The notes beneath the pieces are model-generated. The model was not told the DNA's origin. It ran no database searches and was given only the letters and a program-made list of their open reading frames with translations. From positions 26,303,536 through 26,367,535 of the forward strand of contig CM037869.1 in assembly GCA_021292105.1 (NCBI GenBank): a stretch of DNA of 64,000 nucleotides, written 5' to 3'. Below are positions 15,001 through 24,281 of this stretch, piece by piece. The position numbers were made by a program, and so were the translations under genes. Position 1 is the stretch's first letter. Every line of letters begins with the position of its first letter. The DNA comes from Anadara kagoshimensis (taxonomy: Eukaryota; Mollusca; Bivalvia; Arcoida; Arcidae).

Positions 15001-18000
15001 TGCACACATAGTAAATTTAGGTTGCTATGGGGATTTTACTTGTTGAAAAATCTGGTGACTGATGAAACCTTTTGTATATATAACCTAATGAGTCACAACA
15101 GTAAATTCCCTTTGCTGTAACATTTTTCGTTTCTACAGAAATATTTTATTTATATGGAAGATATGCATAGTGGTTTTCAGTCACAACTAGGTAAATGAAC
15201 AAGACTAATTCTATTCAGATTTGTTGGATTTTCTTTTAAAAATTAGCATTTTTTGCTGTCATAAATACAGTGAGTTTGTTTCTGGAGTGATTTTGATGCA
15301 GTTATTTAGCAGTTGATAATAGTGAGTAAAAATATAGGTAAACCTCTCAGACAATATTGTAAAGTGTGGTAAATAAATATGAAATCTTCAAAATCAAAAT
15401 AAATAATTTTAACATGACAAACATAACTTTTATTTTTCATAAATCATGCCTCTAGATCAGAATCATAAACATCAGTTGTGGATCATCTTGAGTCAATCCG
15501 AGAATCAAAGATGCTTCATTAAATTATTTTCAAGTCCCAAAATATGTCATGCATTTATTTTGTATCACAAAGGGTTTTAAAATACCTTTGTTTCTGATTA
15601 ATCTTTTTTTTAAATATATTTTATTTCAGTCCCATTTGTTTTGTTTCATATTAAACTTGCCTTGATACAAACAAATTTTCTTGTAGTTTTGTAAAGATGT
15701 TTTAGATTACATGTAATTTGTTGTCATTTCATTTTATACCCCTACCACATAACGGAAGTCTTGCACATTCTCCAAAATGCAAGCATCATCATGAAGTGGC
15801 AGTCAAGAGCCTGTTTGGCTATGGTAAATCGCTTATGAAATTGGGCGCATGTTTTTGTTCAGACTTTTAATTCTAAAATTCACTATTTAAATTGAGCACC
15901 CAGTGATTTGGATAATGTAAATTTAACATTTAAAAATTCATTTTGCTGTAAAAAGTCCCTTTGTGAAATATTAAAGTTATAATCATTAAAACAGAGGAAT
16001 TGAAATCTTAGCTGCATGACTTATATCAGAAATTTTATTTGGCATCTCCATTTTGTACTAAAGCTGAATGATACACTTTAGCTACATAAGTTTTCATTTA
16101 CCAAAACCTTTTTTCCTACCATAAACTTTGACCTGATGACCTTGACTTTGATTTTTGCCCAGTTTTAATTAATTTGATACCAGGAACATAATGTTTTGCA
16201 TATACATTTTGTTTTCACCTATAACTCTAATATCACAAAAAATCAGTTTTGAGTTTGTAAACGATAAACATTATTATTCATTATTTCATAATTCAGTTTA
16301 TTTTTGGCTCATTATTTTATTAATAATTTTAACTTCAAAGTACATATATATTTAAGTGAAGTTAAAATAATTTAAATTGGTAGAAGGTAAAAATTATACT
16401 TTGTAAATTTTCATAATTCATTTCATTGTAGGCTCATTGTAGAATAAAACATAAAACATAAAATTACTCACAATGCAATATTGTAAAATAGTCCAGTAGC
16501 ATACTATATAATATAAAGTGTAGATAATTGATTGATTGTTGAATCATTAATGGCTATATTCATGAATATCATTATGTGTATTTATGCAGATAAAAACAGT
16601 GTTGTGAATCCAGTCAAATTATGCCTTTATTAGTGATTCTATCATGGAGTGCAATATTTTATTTTATGAAGTGCAATAAATTTATAATTTTTGTATGTTT
16701 ATATATATGTATATTTTGCAGTGTATATTATTAATTAACTCCCTGTTTGTTTTTGTGCTATAACTTTTTATACCCCATGCAAACTAGTTTAAGTACATAG
16801 GAATCACCATGTCTGTCTGTCTGTCTGTGTAAAATCTTGTCCAGACCATATCTCAGAATTCCTTTTTGACTGTCATTAAATGTGACATGAATAATCTTCA
16901 TGGTTCGAAGGTGTGTCATGACCTTGAACCAAGGTCATATTCGAAAGGTCGAGGTCACGGAAAAAAATAAACCTTTGGGGGTGGGGGATATTTAGCTCTC
17001 AAGAGACAGTTCTAGTTATTTTTGTTTACTGTGTGATACATTTTTGAACTTGATTTTGTATTTGCTTACCTATTTTTATTTATTTGTTTATTTTTTTAAT
17101 TATTTATGTTTTTGTGATTTTTGTCTTTTTAATTTTAAATCAGAAAATCTTTTCTCTTTTTATCAACCCAAAAACATTTTTGCAATTTTTCTCCCTTATA
17201 GTTTTATTTTGAGTTTCATATTTTTTGCTTTTAGATTTTTTGCATTTTATGTTTCACCAGAATTCATTTCTGATGGATTCGCTGTAATTTTATACCACAG
17301 TAATATGTTACTATTTATAGATTGTTCATAATCCAACAATGAGTGTGTTTCAGTTGGTCTAATTTAATATTTGGTTGTTTTAAATAATATTTTGTCAAAT
17401 GGTGCGATTTCATTACCATTATCTTATTTTGCTTATTCTGTTTTATTCGCTTCTAGCTGTAAGCGTCCTCTGTAGCAGCCACAGGTAGCCTACTCTTTTT
17501 TGAACTCTAAAAAGATGTCTTTAGCATGCATTGAGACACGGGATCTCGGTTTTGAGTCTCATCCGAAAGACTATTCTAGTACTTTTTACCATTCTAATAT
17601 GGACAGGAGATGAAAATCCTGAGTTAGATTCAAACCCACAACCCTTGTCATAGAAAGTTAGGAAATTTTTATATTCATTTATTCTGTTAATTTGTGATTG
17701 TAGCATCAATTTCATAGAAATTTTGAAAAATGTTAATATTCAGGTTATTCGAATTGTAAATTTTATTCACTAGGGATTGAATTTCGCTACATAGTTGGTT
17801 TGACTTAATAGCATGAAATTTAATACAACGTGAATATTTTTATGTAGCATTTATTAAAAGTAGACTGAGATAATCTGTACAGAAAACTGCAAACACTTGT
17901 CATTGCACTGCAGCATTTTATACCGGTGAATAAGTTCCAGTGACTGAACTGCGAAAATTTTTTCCAGTAGAATTAACAACTATACAGTACATATTTTGTT

Positions 18001-19256
18001 GGATGTTGCCTATTTGCTTAACACAAATTATTGTGAATATTATCACAAATACAAGGAATAAATGATGACAAAATTTCTCAGTTTACAGAGTTTAAAAAAA
18101 ATGGTAAGTTGATCTTACTAAGATTCATTATTTTGTAGCGATTACAAAAGACAAGTTTACTCTTGTTAGACCATTACCAAATCCACTTCTCAGTACGATT
18201 ACCGAGAAAACTCTACAACATCCAGACGTTACCACTCAAGGTATATCATTACTACAGCATGAGTCTGCTGTCTCCGTTCAGTAATATACATAATTTAGAC
18301 CTATAGTGTTGATTACCGTAGTAACCGAATTTTGTTTATAAGTATATATATCCTATATACATAGTTATTACAAACATATATCCTTCAGAAAATGCTGCAC
18401 AAACCATGCATCAGTGAAATGAAAGTTCAATGTATGAATTAGTTGGTTTAATTTATAGCATGTACCCACTTTCTATAGGTTATTAAGGTTTGGAAGATGT
18501 TTAGAAGGCACTTTTTATCATCCATTCTGTTCAATGTATGAAGCATGAAACCTGTCTGAACTAAAACCCAATGTACCATTTGCAAATTTGTGCCCCCACC
18601 ATACAGAAACTTGAACTTCAAAACAGAAAAAATGTGTTTATTTGTATTAAGTAATCTTCCATTTTTTGAGTTACAAGCTACAATTAATTTCTTGTTGACC
18701 AAGAAAGGAATCTATTTTCTTTTCTTCACTAAAATTGCTATAAAGTAAATGTGACCTTCAGAGGACTGTATTCAAGGTTACTGAACTTGACCTCCATGCA
18801 GAATGAGTCAGTATGACATTACTATACTTGCGCTTCATTTTCATTTTTGAATCAAAGAGAATCTGAAAATTCTCTTGCATATATCATTTTCCTGGTAGTA
18901 TTTTGTATGATTGCATGTATCAATATCATATACAAAGATAGTTACTAATTGTGATTACCGTAGTCAGCAAAGTTTTAAGCACACTTTTGCATTGTTTTTA
19001 TAATTACATGTAGTAGCATTCTGAAATGAACCCATATTTATTTTTGGACTATCAGAATTCCTAGTACATTTGAAAAGCATTTATCACCAAAACAGATTCA
19101 TTTTAGTTTATCATATAAATATGTCAGTAGTTTTATAAAGTCTTGGTGATATTGGTTAGAAAATATAACCATACTTACCACAATGTATTGCATATAGATA
19201 GCACTTCATATTTAACAATTAAGTTACAATAAAATGTTGCTAGCTTATACATTGTA

Positions 19257-19298
<42 letters not shown>

Positions 19299-22200
19299 TA
19301 GAGAGAGTGAGAGAGAGAGAGGGAGTTAAAAAGTTAGAATTAACATCTATATATTTTCATGTTTGTTAATCAGCCTTGAACTATATGTATTTTTATTACT
19401 GTATGATAAAACTTTGTATTTTGTTGTAAATTGATGGAGAAGGTTTTTTAGTCACCTTAAGTAATATTTTTTTTAAGCTTCAGAAGAAAGTTTTTTTTAA
19501 GTACATATGATCACCATAGATAAAATGGAATTTGCCCGTGAATCATTTGATACAAAAAATGGGATTATGTGGACTTATTTTTCCAATGATTATGATGCGA
19601 CTTCCCGCACAAATGTCACTTTCGTGGGAAGACATCAAAACATGCTACTGTAGTTGATATTCATTGGAAATAGCAGTTTCACATACACGTTAAAATTATC
19701 ACATGGTTTGAATGTGAAGTCTGTAAGCTTTCAATTATGTTTGTATATTAATTACCTCCCCTTGTTATGTAGCTATTACTAAGGAAACGGTAAATGTGGT
19801 AAAACCCATGCCCAGTGCTGCTGGTAGTCAGAATTTACATCGAGATGTTGGAGTACAAGGTATAATTTTATCACATTCTGCATGGTCCAAACTTAGTAGA
19901 TAGAATTACTAAACAAAATTATTATTTTATTTCCCCCATTTTGTTGTCCTTTAACTGGGACAGAAATATTGCTATTCTTATTTGCTTTTTAATCTTCACC
20001 TAGCCCTTATAATCTGCCTTAAATATGCCCAAAAATGGATTCCTTGATTTATGATTTTCTACTAAGAAATATTGTCATTTTTCTTTCACCTAGCCAAAAC
20101 TACTATGTGTCTTCCTAGAGTCCATGCGTTAGAAAAAAAAGTTTTCAACATTTTCAGATTATATTTTAAGTATCTGTAGTGTCAAGATTGAAAATATATG
20201 TGTCTGATGTAGTTGATATAATTTTTATATGAAACATTATTTGTTGAAATGAATTTAAAATAATACCATGAATTGTATAGTCCAGAGTTTTGTTAAAGCT
20301 GAAAAACTTTAAATTCACTATTTTTTCCCTGCTTCGGATCAGATCTCTCAAACTTTGGATTTTTTTAAACACTAGTTTATCTATTTAAGGATTTGGTTTA
20401 TTTGAAAACTTTTCAAGTATTTTTTGTCATTGTTTATATAAATATTATGAGATTATTTGTGTTGATTGTGCCTGCATTAATTCACTGTTTTAGTCAAAAT
20501 TGACAAGTTCCATGTCAAGCCGATTCCAAAATCACCCAAGGCAACCTGTAAACCGGTCAAATCCCAACTGAAGTTTATTTACATGTGACTGGTTAAAGAG
20601 TTTTGGATAAACTAACACTTATCTGTTGTATGTCAGTCTTTTATTTTATATTCACCTAATCCATGAGCTTCAACCATATTAGTTTCCTGGGTGGTTTGCA
20701 TTGTCAGAAAGAAAGAAAGAGATTTGACTTTTCTTTTTCTCCTTGGTTAAGCATTAATAACAAATTTTTGTCAAAATTTCTAGCTTTTTGGTTTGTGTTT
20801 TAGTTATATTTGCCCCACCCACCCACCCTTATGACCAGCATTGATGGCAAAAAATTAGTTAGTACTTAATTTAACTTGAAACCCCTACTTCCACTGTTTG
20901 ATGATAATACATGTATGTTAAAATATTGTTTAATAAATACTGTTTAACTAGAAATATTTCATCAGGGATAAACCATCTTTATGGTTCATACAGCTACAAC
21001 ACTGGTGATAATAAAAGTCTTATAAAACAGTTGCCATGTAAAATAACCAAAAAATCAACTTGTGTTTATGTAATTGATATATCTGATAATGATTTCTCAT
21101 CACAAATGGCTGGAAAAGGTTTATGGCTTTCCCAGGAACTCGGATGTCTGCCAACATCCAGAACTGACCATCTTGTAACCCAAAAAATATTGACTTTAGC
21201 ATAAAACACCACTTTCTAAAATTAACACACAAAGTTGTGTATACTTATTTCCTGAAAAATATTTCTTGTTATTCAGTATAACTAAGATGTAAACGTTGTT
21301 TATGTTACCATGGTAACTATGTATGGAGTTGTATATTTATGTATATAATCATCATTATACATCACAATCATATTTTTGATTATGAAAGTAACTCTATAAA
21401 TAAAACATATTTCTGTCACAGAATCATGGTATTGTCTTAAAATATCACTTAACATTTAAAAGACCTTATCCTTACAGTTTTCTCTGTGTGTGGTAATGGA
21501 GTCCGCCAGCGTACCACGTGATCAATACCTCTAAACGTTTGTGCTGAACGTTTTGGAAAACGTCAACGTCACAGATTCCCGGAATGACGAAAACGTCATC
21601 TCATGTTATTCTATATCCATTGGAAATAAGTGTTCAGCACAAACGTTAAAGGGTATCACGTGGTACAGTGGGGAACCCCATTATATCAGCAGACAACTTT
21701 CTTTTTATTAAGTTATAATCAAAAACAAACTTACCAATTAATGCTCAAATTGCAATCCAAAAATCAAAGTAAATCTTTGAACACTGGCAAGTCTAGTTAA
21801 AGACGTGAACTTTTACCAAGGGAAGTGAGGCCAGGTGTTCCAGAAGGGTAAGCACCTCCTGTTTAGCTAGCTACACCGATCTCCAAGATACAGAGATGAA
21901 AGTTTCAACTCAGAATCTGATACAAGACGCCCAGTTTAAAGGACAATGAGGGATTTGAACATTGTTTTCTTTATACAGACATGGGTCCTTTATAAGAAGG
22001 TTAAAATCTACATAACTGATAAATGATATAATCAGGATAAAATTCATAGCCTAAATAGAGGCAAGTTTTAACAATCTTTATGAAATGAATAATGGTTGTA
22101 GATTTTGACTATTAGACTTGTTTAGTCCAGTAAAACATTAATGTTATATGGAATATTTCCTACAAATTGACAAGGAGAAAAATCTACAGTTTATTTATTT

Positions 22201-24246
22201 TATACAACTGTGCAGATTCATTGTTAATTTATTGTTGTTATCTATTAATTTTTGATTGTATGTTGCTTGTTAAGTGTTGTAATTATTTTATTTTGTTGCT
22301 ACTATGAAAACGACAATCACCTAATAGCAATGATTAGACTCCACACACAGTGATACAAATGGAAAAAAATTTCAATTTTGAATCAGGTGATGCCACATAT
22401 CATCTCCATGTATTTTTGTACAGTCAAACTAGTCTATAAAGGCCACCAAAGAGAACTAGTAAAAGTGGCCTTTAGAGGCAGGTGGTCTTTATATACAGGT
22501 TCAAATAATATGAATAAAGAACAATTGGGATACAATTCTATTGGCCTTTATAATCAGGTGGCCTTTATATAGAAGTGACCTTTAAGGTAGGCCTGACTGT
22601 ATTTCCCTTGTATAGGGAATTACAATACTTGATATTTTCTCATCAAATTTGTACTATCCTTGGAAATTAAACCAGAAATGTTATCAAGCATTACATATTT
22701 GGTTGATTCATAGATGAGTTCCATTAAGTCTTTTGATTGCTGTAAGGTGATTGTGGTCTCTATTTGGGGTACAATTTATGCATCTTTTACAAGATTATGT
22801 TGTCCATTCAAAGCATGTACAATTATTATTTTGTGTTTATTATTTGTTAAGCATGTAAGGTCTATACCCAATTTATTTTCTCCTGTTAGCCTGCTACATG
22901 TATTAAAAAAATTAAATGTGTGTGGGAATGTTAAGTTTCCTTGGTTACAAGTGATTATCACAAGAAAAACTTGTAAAATATTCAGTCTGAGTGTGTAAAA
23001 TATTTAGTCTGAGCACTCTTGAATGGCCAGCATTTATCATTCTAATTTATAACCATGGAAACCTACCATCCCAGAAAAAGATGGGTTAAGTTTTTAATAC
23101 ACATAGTTTGGAATTTTGTGAAATTTATGTTTGATGTAGAATTATGTTATTCATGTATGTTGTTTTTAGATTGATTTTTGTTGTCCTTCAGTTCTGTGCT
23201 TTTATTATTTTGTTTTGTTGTTTTTCCTCTCATTTATATGATTATTTAAATTCTATTTTGTTTATTTTATTTATGTACATGTATTTATTATTTTTCCATA
23301 AAACTGCAGCATGCAACATTTCAATCACTGTTACAATATGCTATGTTATAATGTAACAGTGATACCCAAGTTAGGTGAATTAACCTGCCCCGGTGTTTCT
23401 AAAACATTATTCAGTTATCAGTCATAAATGGTTCAAGATTGTTTTCATCACAATTTACATGTGGATATTTTTCCATTATTCTTGGTCATAAATTGGATGT
23501 TTAGATAACTCAGTCACATGAACCACAATGTTATGTAGAATCCAAGTCACATTCATTATGTCATTACTAGAACTTCAATTTGAAGATCATGAAATTTCCA
23601 CTTATTTGTTTCGGTTCATACAAATTTTATGGCTAAAACGGTTTTATGTTCCAAGAAAGTTGTCATTTTTAGAGAAAGATCATTCTTAATCAAACACAAA
23701 CACTAGTCCTTATCAAAATTGCAATCTCTGTGCAAACAATCTTGGTATTGTACAGTTTCTGTCCTAAACCTATTGTGCATGTTTTAAGTCTGCTCCTGCA
23801 AAATGATAATGTGACACAAACTTTCCCTTATCAGGTTAAGTGCATGGCTGTGCATGAAGACTTTAAACTTCCCCTTATCACATCAAATATTGCAGGAGTA
23901 AGATATAGCTATGAATGTACATTTTATTTTGATTTATTTATAGATTTATAACCTTCATTGTGGATGTCATTGAAAAATTCAAATTTATTTTTCAAAACTA
24001 GTTTTCTAAGTCAAATGATTTCACATTGACTTCATAAAAAAGTTATGGAATAACCATTACATTACTTTTGAATTCTTTAGTGATTGACCATTAAGAGTCA
24101 AACAAAAAAAATCCATTAATAATTTGACTTGTCATGGCAACACAAATTTGTCTTTTGGAATTATTCATAATTTTGTCATGATAATGTTTAAAGCAAGATT
24201 GACCATTGATAATATAACATATGTTTTCTGTTTTAATCAGCCTTTT

Positions 24247-24281
<35 letters not shown>

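Noticed and set aside
17044-17331. A 95-codon Phe/Leu/Tyr-rich frame suggesting a membrane protein
   Set aside because: It is what T-rich intron DNA produces by chance; no splice context and no family similarity.
24247-24279. Poly-A tail of a processed pseudogene or retroelement
   Set aside because: No coding or element sequence could be recognised beside the A-run and no flanking duplication is evident; treated as a simple repeat.
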